Assembly (NCBI RefSeq): GCF_947495845.1 | Contig: NZ_CANMAO010000001.1 | Span: 1 to 64,000 of the forward strand | DNA from: an uncultured Endozoicomonas sp. | Lineage (GTDB): Bacteria > Pseudomonadota > Gammaproteobacteria > Pseudomonadales > Endozoicomonadaceae | Direction of reading: 5' to 3' | Length of the DNA: 64,000 nt | Part shown: in pieces, positions 1 to 8,340 of the stretch | Position numbering within the stretch: position 1 is the first letter of the stretch | Layout of the letters: each line of letters starts with the position of its first letter | Notes under the pieces: model-generated | The model's database searches: none | The model's input: the letters and a program-made list of their open reading frames with translations, nothing else | What the model was told of the DNA's origin: nothing | Made by a program: the position numbers and the translations under genes

Positions 1-48
1 TAAACAAATGACTTGAGTTTATGAACTTTATTGAGGATAGTTTTTATA

Positions 49-126
49 AGCATCAGCGACGTTTCTTATTGTTTTTTGTCTGCAAACAAAAAAATCTATC
101 AGAAATTGATCGCTGGTGCTTTTTTT
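49..126 (+). terminator. Long hairpin with T-run (terminator-like)
   Basis: An 11-bp near-perfect inverted repeat (AGCATCAGCGA at 49-59, TCGCTGGTGCT at 110-120) encloses an A/T-rich loop that can form its own small hairpin. It is followed at once by a run of T at 121-126. This looks like an intrinsic terminator for a plus-strand gene left of the window. The loop of about 50 nt is unusually long. Confidence 0.5.
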
Positions 127-165
127 CATTAAATCAGTTCATTTTTTACCCACAGATATCCCTGA

Positions 166-462
166 AGAGCCAATAAATCAGTCAGATACTATCTAGGTAT
201 GTTTGTTGAACAGCCCAAATGTGATGTGGACAAATGCAGTGCTGAGAAAATACGTGCGGCATCATTGATCGCTGAGTTTATCAAGCCACCGATTTCACTA
301 GAGCAAGTTATCAACTATCCGGTCTACATCAATCCTGAAGGTGCTCTGGACGTTGTAAGTGTGAAGAATCAGATTGGCTGGTACCAGAAAAACAACATGA
401 TAAACTATGGTACCAGCATTGAGGATGTAGTGGATCGAACCTACATTAAACCACTGAATTAA
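166..462 (+). pseudogene. C-terminal remnant of an ABC transporter substrate-binding protein
   Basis: The reading frame is open from 166, after a stop at 163-165, and the only ATG is at 199, giving 87 residues. The sequence ends in a pattern typical of the C-terminus of NMT1/THI5/SsuA-like periplasmic binding proteins: a segment like IGWYQKNNMI, then DVVDRTYIKPLN. No signal peptide or N-terminal lobe is present, and the family is normally over 300 residues. I read it as a truncated remnant, with no adjacent permease or ATPase gene. The family call rests on recognition of the C-terminal pattern only. Confidence 0.45.
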
Positions 463-504
463 AGTATGAGTCTGCTCATCTTTTACCAACGCCTCACTTG
501 CGCA

Positions 505-667
505 TAAGTAGTTAACCACCTGAAATCATATTTTCTGACTCATTGATCAGGCTCTCTGACTGCGTTACAACTCTGGTCACATAGCTCGCTATGCTCCCGC
601 CGTTGCGTCTTGCAGAGAACCTGGTCAATAAGCCAGAAATATTCGATTCCAAATGGTCAACTACTTA
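505..667. repeat. Palindromic repeat, family A copy 1
   Basis: A 163-bp imperfect palindrome begins TAAGTAGTTAACCAC and ends GTCAACTACTTA. Terminal inverted arms extend about 48 bp with mismatches. The centre has the CATAGC...GCTATG dyad shared by all copies. It lies between the transporter remnant and the LysR gene. No coding capacity is evident. Other copies are at 1711-1874, 14020-14183, 25127-25290 and 35641-35804. Confidence 0.85.
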
Positions 668-716
668 ATGGCGCAGAAAAAGTACTAGATATGGATTTTC
701 CTTTGCCAAAAGGTGT

Positions 717-739
717 AACAGTCCCTTATAGGGACTGTT
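717..739 (-). terminator. Hairpin downstream of the LysR gene
   Basis: A perfect 9-bp inverted repeat (AACAGTCCC / GGGACTGTT, loop TTATA) lies 15 bp beyond the stop codon of the minus-strand LysR gene. The following minus-strand sequence has only a short T-run (CCTTTTGG), so it is a weak terminator candidate. Confidence 0.5.
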
Positions 740-754
740 GGAAAAGAAGTTTGT

Positions 755-1687
755 TCATTGAATACGATGAACTTCAATTGTTTTAGCAACGTGCAGTAAC
801 TGTTTTTTTAGCCATAGAAGACTCTGATCTTTATCTCTCAAAGGGTGCCAGGCAAGAAGGTGTTGGTAGGAAAGTTCACTGTCTTCTATCTGGTACCAGC
901 TGAAATTAAATTGATCAGCATAATATTTTGCCACAGCAGCCGGCAGCACAGTAACCAGCCCAAGTTTTTGCATAAGCTCAGGTACTGCAAGAAACCCCGT
1001 GGTGTGTATTGCGATAGTTCGTTGAATACCATGGCGCTCACACCATTCATCCATCAGTGCTTGAGAGTGCCCCCATATCGAAGGGTAGATAAACCTCAAT
1101 GCTCTGATCGCGTCGGCTGTGATAACCGCTGATGCATCATGAATTGGCTCTGGAGAAACAAGAACCAACCGTTCACTGAGAAAACGGGTGGATTTAAGGT
1201 TTTTTGACAGTCGACCACTCTTTTCAAAACCGACAACAAGATCAACAGCTCGGGTTTCCAACTCTTGGGAGTAATCGGTGGCCTTAAGATCCTTAATTTC
1301 CAGTTTAATATTGGGGGCTTGTCCTGAGATTTTTCCCATCAAAGCCGGCACAATAATAAGTTCAACATAGTCGCCTCCTGCAATTCTGAAGGTGGCTTCA
1401 CTTTCTTCTGGCTCAAACACGGAAACATTGGTCAGACTTTGCTCCAGCAGTAACATGGCCTGCCTTATGGCCGGTGATATCAAACGAGCCTGATCTGTAG
1501 GTGCCATACCGCCATACACGGGGACAAACAAATCATCATTGAACTGCCTTCTAAGTCTTGAAAGCGCATGGCTGATCGTTGACTGCGAAAGGTTTAGCTT
1601 TTCAGCCGTTCGGCTGACGCTTCCTTCTGTCATCAGGAGATCGAAAATTCTCAACAGGTTTAAATCAATTCGATTCAGGTCACGCAT
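755..1687 (-). CDS. LysR-family transcriptional regulator
   Basis: A 310-residue protein of normal LTTR length. Residues 6-65 form the winged helix-turn-helix, with the typical stretch SVSRTAEKLNLSQSTISHAL, followed by a periplasmic-binding-fold effector domain (about 95-300). It is a cytoplasmic DNA-binding regulator. It is transcribed divergently from an EamA exporter at 1970, which is the classic LTTR-target arrangement, so control of that exporter is the obvious inference. The effector is unknown. A palindromic repeat lies only 23 bp upstream of the ATG, so the promoter must lie inside the repeat or beyond it. Confidence 0.9.
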   Translation of the reverse strand: MRDLNRIDLNLLRIFDLLMTEGSVSRTAEKLNLSQSTISHALSRLRRQFNDDLFVPVYGGMAPTDQARLISPAIRQAMLLLEQSLTNVSVFEPEESEATFRIAGGDYVELIIVPALMGKISGQAPNIKLEIKDLKATDYSQELETRAVDLVVGFEKSGRLSKNLKSTRFLSERLVLVSPEPIHDASAVITADAIRALRFIYPSIWGHSQALMDEWCERHGIQRTIAIHTTGFLAVPELMQKLGLVTVLPAAVAKYYADQFNFSWYQIEDSELSYQHLLAWHPLRDKDQSLLWLKKQLLHVAKTIEVHRIQ

Positions 1688-1710
1688 AACTTTCCAGTGT
1701 TACAGAATAG

Positions 1711-1874
1711 TAAGTACCCAACCATATGAAACCATATTTTCTGGCTTAGTGGTCAGCCACTCTACTGCGTTACATCTGCGATTACATAGCTATGGCTATG
1801 CTCACTCCGATGTGCCTTGCATAGTAACTAACCACTAAGCCAGAAATATTCGATTTCATATGATCGGGTACTTA
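1711..1874. repeat. Palindromic repeat, family A copy 2
   Basis: A 164-bp imperfect palindrome begins TAAGTACCCAACCATATG and ends TGATCGGGTACTTA. Its centre is CATAGCTATGGCTATG. It occupies most of the divergent intergenic region between the LysR gene and the EamA exporter, so it may carry or displace their promoters. Confidence 0.88.
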
Positions 1875-1969
1875 GTATCGATATGAACCATAGCTGAATG
1901 CTGAAGTTTCATTTTCTGCATAGGATAGAGCTGTTTACTATTAGCGCAATCAAAAATTGAGCAGTAAAC

Positions 1970-2851
1970 ATGTTAAGAAATTATCTTTTCCTTTTTGGAA
2001 TAGGCGTAATCTGGGGTTCACAGTTCATCTTCCAGCAAATGGCTGTTGCCGATCTCTCTCCAGTTTGGGTGGGGGCAGGGCGGTCTCTGGTCGGGTTTAT
2101 GACTTTAGCGGTCATCTGTCAGGTATTGAGAATCAAAAGCAATGGCGGGCAGTGGTTTAAGTTTAGTCTGATTGGGCTTCTGGAAGCAACTATTCCTTTT
2201 GTGCTGGTAGCCTGGGGGCAACAGTATTTGGATACCGCCATTGCCGCCATTCTGATGGGCACCATTCCATTCTTTACGGTCATTCTTGCGCCTTTGGTGA
2301 TTCGTGGTGCGAAGATTACTTTTGCTGGTATGGGAAGTGTCTTGCTGGGTTTTGCCGGGTTGTTAACACTGTTCTATCCTGAGTTAATGTCAGGCAGTGG
2401 CAGTGCAAATCTGCTGGCAGCGGGTGCCATCGTTTTTGCTGCTGCTTGTTTTGCAGTCGCACTCTTGTTGTTGAAAGGTGTGCACAGTGAACACCCATTA
2501 GTGATTGCCAGAAATGTACTGGGCTGTGCTTCTGCTCAGATTGTTTTGTTTGCGTTGATTGTGTCGCCGGTCAATGAGGTAACGCCGACAACATCCAGCC
2601 TGATGGCGATAACTTACCTCGGTATGTTGTGCGCAGGGCTGGTGTACTTTCTCTATATGGTATTGATACGCGACGCAGGTCCAGTATTTGCATCGATGAA
2701 TAACTATCTTGTACCTATGATAGGTGTTCTGCTGGGCGCAACCATTAATGGGGAAGCTTTGACTGTATACACTTGGGTTGCACTTGGCGTGATTTTGATG
2801 GCTGTGGCCTTTAACCAGTTCTTTTCACGTAAAGAAGCTCAGGCTGCCTGA
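1970..2851 (+). CDS. EamA/DMT-family permease
   Basis: A 293-residue integral inner-membrane protein with about ten hydrophobic segments arranged as two EamA repeats (roughly residues 5-135 and 150-285). The N-terminus MLRNYLFLFGIGVIWGSQF is typical of drug/metabolite transporter superfamily exporters. Substrates of this superfamily include amino acids and metabolites, and none can be assigned here. It is divergent from the LysR gene and is its likely target. Confidence 0.88.
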   Translation: MLRNYLFLFGIGVIWGSQFIFQQMAVADLSPVWVGAGRSLVGFMTLAVICQVLRIKSNGGQWFKFSLIGLLEATIPFVLVAWGQQYLDTAIAAILMGTIPFFTVILAPLVIRGAKITFAGMGSVLLGFAGLLTLFYPELMSGSGSANLLAAGAIVFAAACFAVALLLLKGVHSEHPLVIARNVLGCASAQIVLFALIVSPVNEVTPTTSSLMAITYLGMLCAGLVYFLYMVLIRDAGPVFASMNNYLVPMIGVLLGATINGEALTVYTWVALGVILMAVAFNQFFSRKEAQAA

Positions 2852-2856
2852 GCTTC
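2834..2856 (+). terminator. Hairpin overlapping the EamA stop codon
   Basis: A perfect 10-bp inverted repeat (GAAGCTCAGG / CCTGAGCTTC, 3-nt loop) includes the last codons and the stop (2849-2851) of the permease gene. T-rich sequence follows some distance away. It may also serve the converging gene that ends at 2884. Confidence 0.45.
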
Positions 2857-2883
2857 ATCTCTTCGCATTTTTAGATCACTTTA

Positions 2884-3873
2884 CTACCAGCCAAACAACT
2901 TCAGGTTCTTGTCGAGCTTGAAGTTGCTGGTCAGTACTGCATGCTGGTCAAGGTTATATTTGACGTTATTGACCAGTTTCTGATCTCTTAAGAGTGCTGG
3001 GATATTTTTGACATAGAGTTTGTCGTAGAAAATATCCGTCATGACTTTGAGCATTCGGTTACTAAAATCCCCTTGACTGCTCCAGTGTCGTTCATCGTCG
3101 GGTGTGGGCAAATAGGCATCCGCTGATGTTTCACTGTCTCGACTGGCAGAGACTACGACCATATATGCCGGAATATCTTTCCCGCCTCGGGTTTCACTTT
3201 CTTCGATGATATTCGGATTCAGGGCGTTGTAGACGTAGCGGTAAGGTAAATCAAACATGGTACCGGAGTGGCAGGTGTCAACAAAGACTAACAGCCGGGT
3301 ACTTTTATGGAACTTTTTAAAAGCGTCGTGTAATTCATCGTCCGCAATCACCTCTTTTCCGGCAACCAGAAGTTCATCGATGTTGTCGGACTCATCACTA
3401 TTCCGGTCTGTTGTATGGGTACCATGACCACTGAAACTGATAATTACCCGGTGAGGCCCCGGTGAAGCATGTGTTTTCTCTGCAAGGCTACGGATTTCCG
3501 ATAATAACTTTTCTTTGCCCATTGGTTCTCTTAAATCGGTTTTAACATTCAACGAGTGCGCAGGAATACCCTTTGTCATGGCAGCCCATTGGAAAAAATT
3601 CCAGGCGTCATTTCGACAACCGTTCAAAGTAGGGACTTCAGGGGTGTGGTCATAATTCTGGCCGGTAAACAATCCCATGATGTGATGCATGTTTTCGAAT
3701 TCGAAATAGTAATCGTCATCGAAAGGGCACTGGTTGTCATAACATGGCGTTGAGTTTTGTGATGAAAAATTACTGGTTGAATACGCGACAGCGGGGTGGT
3801 GAGTAAGTAGGGCTGAACATAGTAGAGAAATAAAAATCAGCTGTTGTATGTAGCGCTTGAGGGGGACAGTCAT
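2884..3873 (-). CDS. Exported caspase-like (C14/metacaspase) protein
   Basis: Caspase-fold cysteine peptidase-like protein of 329 residues. The catalytic dyad is visible: His150 in FSGHGTH and Cys201 in VFVDTCHSGT, each after a hydrophobic strand as in metacaspases. An N-terminal signal peptide (residues 1-30, ending PAVA before YS) predicts export. I chose the ATG at 3871-3873 because GAGGAA lies 5 nt upstream. ATGs at 3885 and 3930 lack a ribosome site and would bury the signal peptide. Bacterial homologues are poorly characterised, and the substrate is unknown. It stands alone, converging on the EamA gene. Confidence 0.85.
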   Translation of the reverse strand: MTVPLKRYIQQLIFISLLCSALLTHHPAVAYSTSNFSSQNSTPCYDNQCPFDDDYYFEFENMHHIMGLFTGQNYDHTPEVPTLNGCRNDAWNFFQWAAMTKGIPAHSLNVKTDLREPMGKEKLLSEIRSLAEKTHASPGPHRVIISFSGHGTHTTDRNSDESDNIDELLVAGKEVIADDELHDAFKKFHKSTRLLVFVDTCHSGTMFDLPYRYVYNALNPNIIEESETRGGKDIPAYMVVVSASRDSETSADAYLPTPDDERHWSSQGDFSNRMLKVMTDIFYDKLYVKNIPALLRDQKLVNNVKYNLDQHAVLTSNFKLDKNLKLFGW

Positions 3874-4005
3874 ACAGTTCCTCATAGTAAACCATGAAGT
3901 AGCAATGTAGAGGAGGGTGATATCATGCAAAGTGTGGTTACTCAGGTTAGCAGAGTTATTTTAGTGGACAGGGGAAAATACCAATAAAAAAAGCGTGATG
4001 GATGC

Positions 4006-4033
4006 TTGCATGCTGATCAGCTTTCCTTATAAT
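4006..4033 (+). promoter_or_regulatory. Sigma-70 promoter of tRNA-His
   Basis: TTGCAT at 4006-4011 and TATAAT at 4028-4033 are separated by 16 bp. A GC-rich stretch (CAGCGGCG) follows, typical of stringently controlled stable-RNA promoters. The mature tRNA starts 50 bp downstream. Confidence 0.75.
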
Positions 4034-4082
4034 CAGCGGCGTCTGGTGAGGGGTGAAATCTTCTGGTCAGATATTCTTTGAT

Positions 4083-4159
4083 GGTGGGCGTAGCTCAGTT
4101 GGCAGAGCTCCGGATTGTGATTCCGGCGGTCGAGGGTTCGAGCCCCTTCGCCCACCCCA
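4083..4159 (+). tRNA. tRNA-His (GTG anticodon)
   Basis: A complete cloverleaf. The acceptor stem GTGGGCG pairs with CGCCCAC. The extra 5' G(-1) at 4083, diagnostic of tRNA-His, pairs with C at 4156. D-loop TAGCTCAGTTGGCAGAGC, anticodon loop TTGTGAT, T-loop GGTTCGAGCC, and encoded CCA at 4157-4159. Confidence 0.97.
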
Positions 4160-4409
4160 TTCAAATTATTCCCTTCATAGCTTTCGTTAATCCTCTTTCA
4201 GTATTGAAGCTTCTGTTTGATAGTGCTTATTGCCCCGTATCTTGTTCACTAAGTAAGGTATTGTACGGCAAGGCTCATTTGTTCTGTGCGTTCCTATATT
4301 TCTAGCTGTTTATGGCCATGATTACAGAGCAGCTATGCTAGCCTGTTGTAAAAACGTCAAATAAGAATAGTCTGGTCCGGCAGATTGAGCAGAAGCAGGG
4401 TTGATAAAT

Positions 4410-5126
4410 ATGTTAATGGATAAGGTTATCGGGCACCGGGGTGTGGCTGCTGAGGCGCCTGAAAACACGTTAGCTGGCTGTCGTATGGCGGCTGAAAAGG
4501 GATTTCGGTGGATAGAGGTTGATGTCACTCTATTGGGTGACCAGACAGCGGTACTGTTTCATGATCGTCGTTTAAATCGTACTACCAATAAAAAGGGAAG
4601 CCTGCGTGCTGCGAGCAAGGCTTTGCTTGCTGACATTGATGCGGGTAGCTGGTTATCAAGCCAGTTTGCCGGGGAGCCGATTCCAACACTTCATGAAGCA
4701 CTGGTTGCAATCAAGCAGCTTAATGTAGGTCTTAATATTGAGATTAAGGTCAATGGCTGTTCAAAACGACAACTGGTGACTGCCCTGCTGAAAGAAATTG
4801 AAAACACGGGATTTCCAAAAGATAGGCTGGTGGTTTCCAGCTTTAATTACAGTGCTCTGAAAATGTTTGCGGATGAATCTGATATCGCAACGGCCTGCCT
4901 TTTTGAGCGCTTGCCTTTAAGCTGGAAAAGGAAGGCAAGAAAGGTAAATGCGAGATCGATCAATCTAGGGCAAGCAAAGGTGTCGAGAAGAAAAATAGAG
5001 AAAGTGAAGACTGTCGGTTATGAAGTCTACTGTTACACCGTGAATTCTAAAGAGCGGTTTGAACAGTTACTGGCGTGGGGTGTTGATGGCGTTTATACAG
5101 ACACGTCATCGTTGCTGGATCAATAG
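4410..5126 (+). CDS. Glycerophosphodiester phosphodiesterase (UgpQ-like)
   Basis: GDPD-family TIM-barrel enzyme of 238 residues. It hydrolyses glycerophosphodiesters to glycerol-3-phosphate and an alcohol. Visible motifs are GHRG near the N-terminus with PENT close behind, IEVDV, the FHDRRLNRTT catalytic block, and C-terminal YCYTVN...GVDGVYTD. No signal peptide is present, so it is cytoplasmic like UgpQ. I prefer ATG 4410 (AGGG 9 nt upstream) over TTG 4401. It is a single gene following tRNA-His and converges on darP. Confidence 0.9.
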   Translation: MLMDKVIGHRGVAAEAPENTLAGCRMAAEKGFRWIEVDVTLLGDQTAVLFHDRRLNRTTNKKGSLRAASKALLADIDAGSWLSSQFAGEPIPTLHEALVAIKQLNVGLNIEIKVNGCSKRQLVTALLKEIENTGFPKDRLVVSSFNYSALKMFADESDIATACLFERLPLSWKRKARKVNARSINLGQAKVSRRKIEKVKTVGYEVYCYTVNSKERFEQLLAWGVDGVYTDTSSLLDQ

Positions 5127-5162
5127 TTGGATAAATAGGTAAGTAAATATAAAGGTAAGAAA

Positions 5163-5185
5163 AAGCAGACAGGGAATGTCTGCTT
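5163..5185. terminator. Bidirectional terminator between GDPD gene and darP
   Basis: A perfect 9-bp inverted repeat (AAGCAGACA / TGTCTGCTT, loop GGGAA) lies between two convergent genes. The minus-strand side is followed by TTTTTC, so it fits best as the darP terminator. Confidence 0.75.
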
Positions 5186-5193
5186 TATGTCGT

Positions 5194-5736
5194 TTATAGC
5201 TCGTCCACTTCCCGCAGATATTTGAACAGTTTTTTAGCTGCTACGGGTGGCTTATTCTGAGACGCTTCTTTCTGAGCATTGCGAACCAGCTGGCGGATGT
5301 GTTGATGCTCCGCATTTGGGTACTGTTCCAGATAGTCGGTCAAAGCCTTATTGCCGTCAGCATCTCCAATTAAGCGATCGCGCCATCTTTCCAGCTGGTG
5401 GAAGCGACGATTGTGTTCTTCACTGGAAGAGTTCAGCTGATTTAACAGTTCGGTGATTGGCTCCATCTCCTGATCGACCAGCAATTTACTGATAAATCCA
5501 AGATGGCGCTTACGGGCGTTGTGGCTGGTAATACGCTTACTTTCGTCCAGTGCGGCGCGCAGGCGGTCATTCAGCGGCAGTTTATCCAGCAGCGAAGGTT
5601 TGAGCTCCATGAGACTGGTGCCAATCTCTTTAAGCGCATCCATATCTCGCTTCAGCTCAGCGCGGCTGACGTAGATGATTTCTTCTTGCTCTTCATCGTC
5701 CCAGGCTTCCTGAATACGACGGCTTTTTTTACTCAT
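5194..5736 (-). CDS. darP: Ribosome biogenesis factor DarP (YjgA, DUF615)
   Basis: A 180-residue highly charged helical protein. The start MSKKSRRIQEAWDDEEQEE and the conserved block SHNARKRHLGFISKLL mark the YjgA/DarP family, which promotes late 50S subunit assembly. Length matches the family (about 180). It is divergent from pmbA, the same neighbour pair as in E. coli and Pseudomonas, which supports the assignment. Cytoplasmic. Confidence 0.93.
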   Translation of the reverse strand: MSKKSRRIQEAWDDEEQEEIIYVSRAELKRDMDALKEIGTSLMELKPSLLDKLPLNDRLRAALDESKRITSHNARKRHLGFISKLLVDQEMEPITELLNQLNSSSEEHNRRFHQLERWRDRLIGDADGNKALTDYLEQYPNAEHQHIRQLVRNAQKEASQNKPPVAAKKLFKYLREVDEL

Positions 5737-5824
5737 AAGTCTTTCTCTAAGGGGGAGGGTGCCATTGCGGGAATTAATACATGCTATTTTACTTCAGAAT
5801 CTGATGGAATTGGGATGTTTTGTA

Positions 5825-5887
5825 TAAGTAGTTGTAGGCAGACGATCAAATAGTCAGAAAATTTGATTTCGTATGGACAACTACTTA
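5825..5887. repeat. Internally deleted palindromic repeat, family A
   Basis: A 63-bp derivative. The right arm (about 45 bp, ending GGACAACTACTTA) matches the family A arms, while the left side keeps only the outer 11 bp (TAAGTAGTTGT). The central CATAGC dyad is gone. It lies in the darP/pmbA divergent intergenic region and may affect both promoters. Confidence 0.75.
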
Positions 5888-5956
5888 TCAGGTGCATTCT
5901 TTTCATTCCGGCGGCAAAATACAAAAAAGCATAAACAAAACAGACAGGGTGGAATC

Positions 5957-7318
5957 ATGGGCGAAACTTCCAATGCGGTACTGGATCCACGTGCTGAAGA
6001 AGCCAGGCTGAAAGGGCTGGCTGGCGATATTCTGGATGAAGCGGCGCGACAGGGAGCGGATGGGGCAGAAGTAGGGATTAGCCTGGACTCCGGGTTATCT
6101 GCCAGTGTCCGTATGGGCGATGTGGAAACCGTCGAGTTCAATCGCGATCAGGGTCTTGGTATTACCGTGTATCTGGGTAAGAAAAAAGGCTCGGCCAGTA
6201 CTTCCGACAGCAGCCTTCAAGCCATTAAGGACACCGTACGTGCGGCATTGGATATTGCCCGGTATGCCTCAGAAGACCCATTCTCCGGCTTGGCTGAAAG
6301 AGCATTAATGGCAGATGCTGCCGCGCTTCCCGATCTGGACCTTTATCACCCTTGGGGTATCGAAGCTCCCGAAGCTATTGATCTGGCACTTCAATGTGAA
6401 GATGCCGGCCGGAACTACAGTAAGAAAATTATTAACTCGGATGGCGCCAGTGTTTCCAGCCATCAAGGCGCACGTGTTTATGGCAATAGTCATGGTTTTA
6501 TTGGTAGTTATGTTTCCAGTCGGCACAGTTTAAGTGCAGTGTTGATTGGCATGCAGGAAGAGGAGATGCAGCGGGATTACTGGTACACAGTGAATCGTAA
6601 TGCCAGTTTGCTGGAAAATGCCGTAGAGGTCGGAAAGACCGCTGCAGAAAGAACCATCAGCCGCCTTGGGGCTCGTAAAGTAGATACTGCCGAGGTGCCG
6701 GTGCTGTTCTCAGCGGATATGGCCGCCGGTTTGATTTCTCATTTTCTGGGAGCGATCAGTGGTGGCAATTTGTACCGTCAGGCGTCTTTTTTGTTGGATC
6801 ATCTTGGTCAGCGGATATTCCCTGAATGGATGCGAATTCATGAACAACCGTTATTGCAAGGCATGTTGGGCTCGGCCAGTTTTGATAATGATGGATTGGC
6901 CACCTATGCCAAAGACTTTATTAAAGACGGCGTTCTGGAACACTACATACTGAGTACTTACTCCGCACGAAAGCTGGGTATGAAAAGTACTGCAAACGCG
7001 GGCGGTGTGAATAATCTCTTTGTTGAAAGCAATGCGGGTGGTCAGGCTGAGCTGTTGAAGCAAATGGGCACCGGGCTTTTGGTAACAGAGCTTATGGGGC
7101 AGGGTGTCAATACGGTAACTGGTGATTATTCGAGAGGCGCTGCAGGTTTCTGGGTGGAAAACGGCGTGATTCAGTTCCCCGTGTCGGAAGTGACCATTGC
7201 TGGCAATTTGAAAGATATGTATCGGGATATTGTGGCGGTTGGTAATGATGTTGACCCAAGAAGCACCATTCAAACCGGCTCTATTTTATTGAATAAAATG
7301 AAACTGGCTGGCGCTTAA
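5957..7318 (+). CDS. pmbA: Metalloprotease PmbA/TldE
   Basis: Subunit of the TldD/TldE (PmbA) peptidase that matures small peptides and degrades unfolded ones, known from microcin B17 and CcdA work. 453 residues versus 450 in E. coli. I chose ATG 5957 (MGETSNAVL), with AGGGTGG just upstream. An upstream in-frame ATG at 5873 lies inside a palindromic repeat and would add 28 non-homologous residues. The C-terminal domain has the family pattern NAGGVNNLFVE and TRGAAGFWVENG-like blocks. TldE lacks the metal-binding HExxxH of TldD, and none is seen here. Confidence 0.95.
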   Translation: MGETSNAVLDPRAEEARLKGLAGDILDEAARQGADGAEVGISLDSGLSASVRMGDVETVEFNRDQGLGITVYLGKKKGSASTSDSSLQAIKDTVRAALDIARYASEDPFSGLAERALMADAAALPDLDLYHPWGIEAPEAIDLALQCEDAGRNYSKKIINSDGASVSSHQGARVYGNSHGFIGSYVSSRHSLSAVLIGMQEEEMQRDYWYTVNRNASLLENAVEVGKTAAERTISRLGARKVDTAEVPVLFSADMAAGLISHFLGAISGGNLYRQASFLLDHLGQRIFPEWMRIHEQPLLQGMLGSASFDNDGLATYAKDFIKDGVLEHYILSTYSARKLGMKSTANAGGVNNLFVESNAGGQAELLKQMGTGLLVTELMGQGVNTVTGDYSRGAAGFWVENGVIQFPVSEVTIAGNLKDMYRDIVAVGNDVDPRSTIQTGSILLNKMKLAGA

Positions 7319-7348
7319 CGGTTTATGGGGCTTTGGTGAAACCCGAAG

Positions 7349-7375
7349 GTCGGTAATTCTGTAAGAATTGCCGAC
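7349..7375. terminator. Hairpin after pmbA
   Basis: An imperfect inverted repeat (GTCGGTAATTC / GAATTGCCGAC, one mismatch, short loop) lies 30 bp past the pmbA stop and before the converging methyltransferase gene. There is no long T-run, so the terminator role is tentative. Confidence 0.4.
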
Positions 7376-7426
7376 ACCTCGCAGACCTGCAGGAGTTGAA
7401 TGCCGGCAACCCTTCAGGTTACTAAT

Positions 7427-8164
7427 CTACGATATCTGCTTCTGCCCAACCAGCAACCCCACCCGTTGTCTTTTGATACCTAGCAAACACTTTTGCCACA
7501 GAGACAGGTTGCCAAAATTGTAACAATGGCTGGTATGTACAACCTCAAATCCCACATCCTGCAGTTGTTGTTGCCAATGATACGCAGAGTTGAAGCAAAC
7601 ACCCACGCCAGCAGTATTTGCGCCCAGCCTGCGGGTCAGCCTTTTCAGCCACTTTGAAGCGGTTAAATGGAAAATACGTTTTCCGGGGATGTTTGAGTCG
7701 TTCTTGCCTTCATAAAAATTCTCAAAAATAATAATCAGCCCACCGGGAGCCAGCATATCGTAGGCATCCAGCAAACCCTGTCGTTGTAACTGATGAGTCG
7801 ATGAGTAGCCGGATGTCACAAAGTGGTGCAGTACCCAGTTGAACTGAATAAGATCAAAGGTTTCACTGTTATTAAATTTCTGGAAAATACCGTGACGTAA
7901 ATGCTTGTTTGGATGAACATTGTTTTTACCCAGCATGGCTTCATCGGGCTCAACGATGGTTACCTGACTACCGGCATAATGTTTAAGAAATCGGTCTGCG
8001 TAAGAACCATTACCACCACCCACATCGAGCAAGTGCAGATTTTCGGGGCTCTTTATAAATTCATTGACGGCTTTGTTGAAGTATTGAAACAGTGAATCGT
8101 CAATGTATTCAACATCGAAGGCAGCGACTTGCTCTGCATTAAGTAATTTGACGGGTTCAGGCAT
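7427..8164 (-). CDS. Class I SAM-dependent methyltransferase
   Basis: A 245-residue Rossmann-fold methyltransferase. Motif I LLDVGGGNGSY binds SAM, followed by VTIVEPDEAML (acidic ribose-binding residue), IQFNWVLHHF (motif IV region) and LAPGGLIIIFENF. The substrate cannot be inferred. I chose ATG 8164 (AGGA 9 nt upstream). A GTG at 8305 would add 47 residues with no homology signal. It lies between pmbA and mgtE on the minus strand, downstream of mgtE. Confidence 0.82.
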   Translation of the reverse strand: MPEPVKLLNAEQVAAFDVEYIDDSLFQYFNKAVNEFIKSPENLHLLDVGGGNGSYADRFLKHYAGSQVTIVEPDEAMLGKNNVHPNKHLRHGIFQKFNNSETFDLIQFNWVLHHFVTSGYSSTHQLQRQGLLDAYDMLAPGGLIIIFENFYEGKNDSNIPGKRIFHLTASKWLKRLTRRLGANTAGVGVCFNSAYHWQQQLQDVGFEVVHTSHCYNFGNLSLWQKCLLGIKRQRVGLLVGQKQIS

Positions 8165-8340
8165 GATGGGTTCCTGACTGGCGTAAGAAAAAGGGTGCTT
8201 CCAGTAGGTATCTGATGAATAGATGGGAAATTTAGACAGCGTGGTCAGAATGGTGTGAAGAAAAGAGGGGCAAGGGACTAAGGAATTGTTCCTGAATAAA
8301 TTCACTGCTCAGAGAAGTGTTGCTTTCCGTTTACCGTTAT

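Noticed and set aside
505-667. CRISPR-like or tandem array interpretation of the palindromes
   Set aside because: Copies are scattered kilobases apart, with no spacer pattern and no cas genes.
4078-4305. Open frame across tRNA-His
   Set aside because: Its first third is the tRNA gene itself. No protein-like pattern after it.
5873-5956. Upstream in-frame start of pmbA
   Set aside because: The ATG lies in a palindromic repeat. Homology starts at 5957, which has its own ribosome site.
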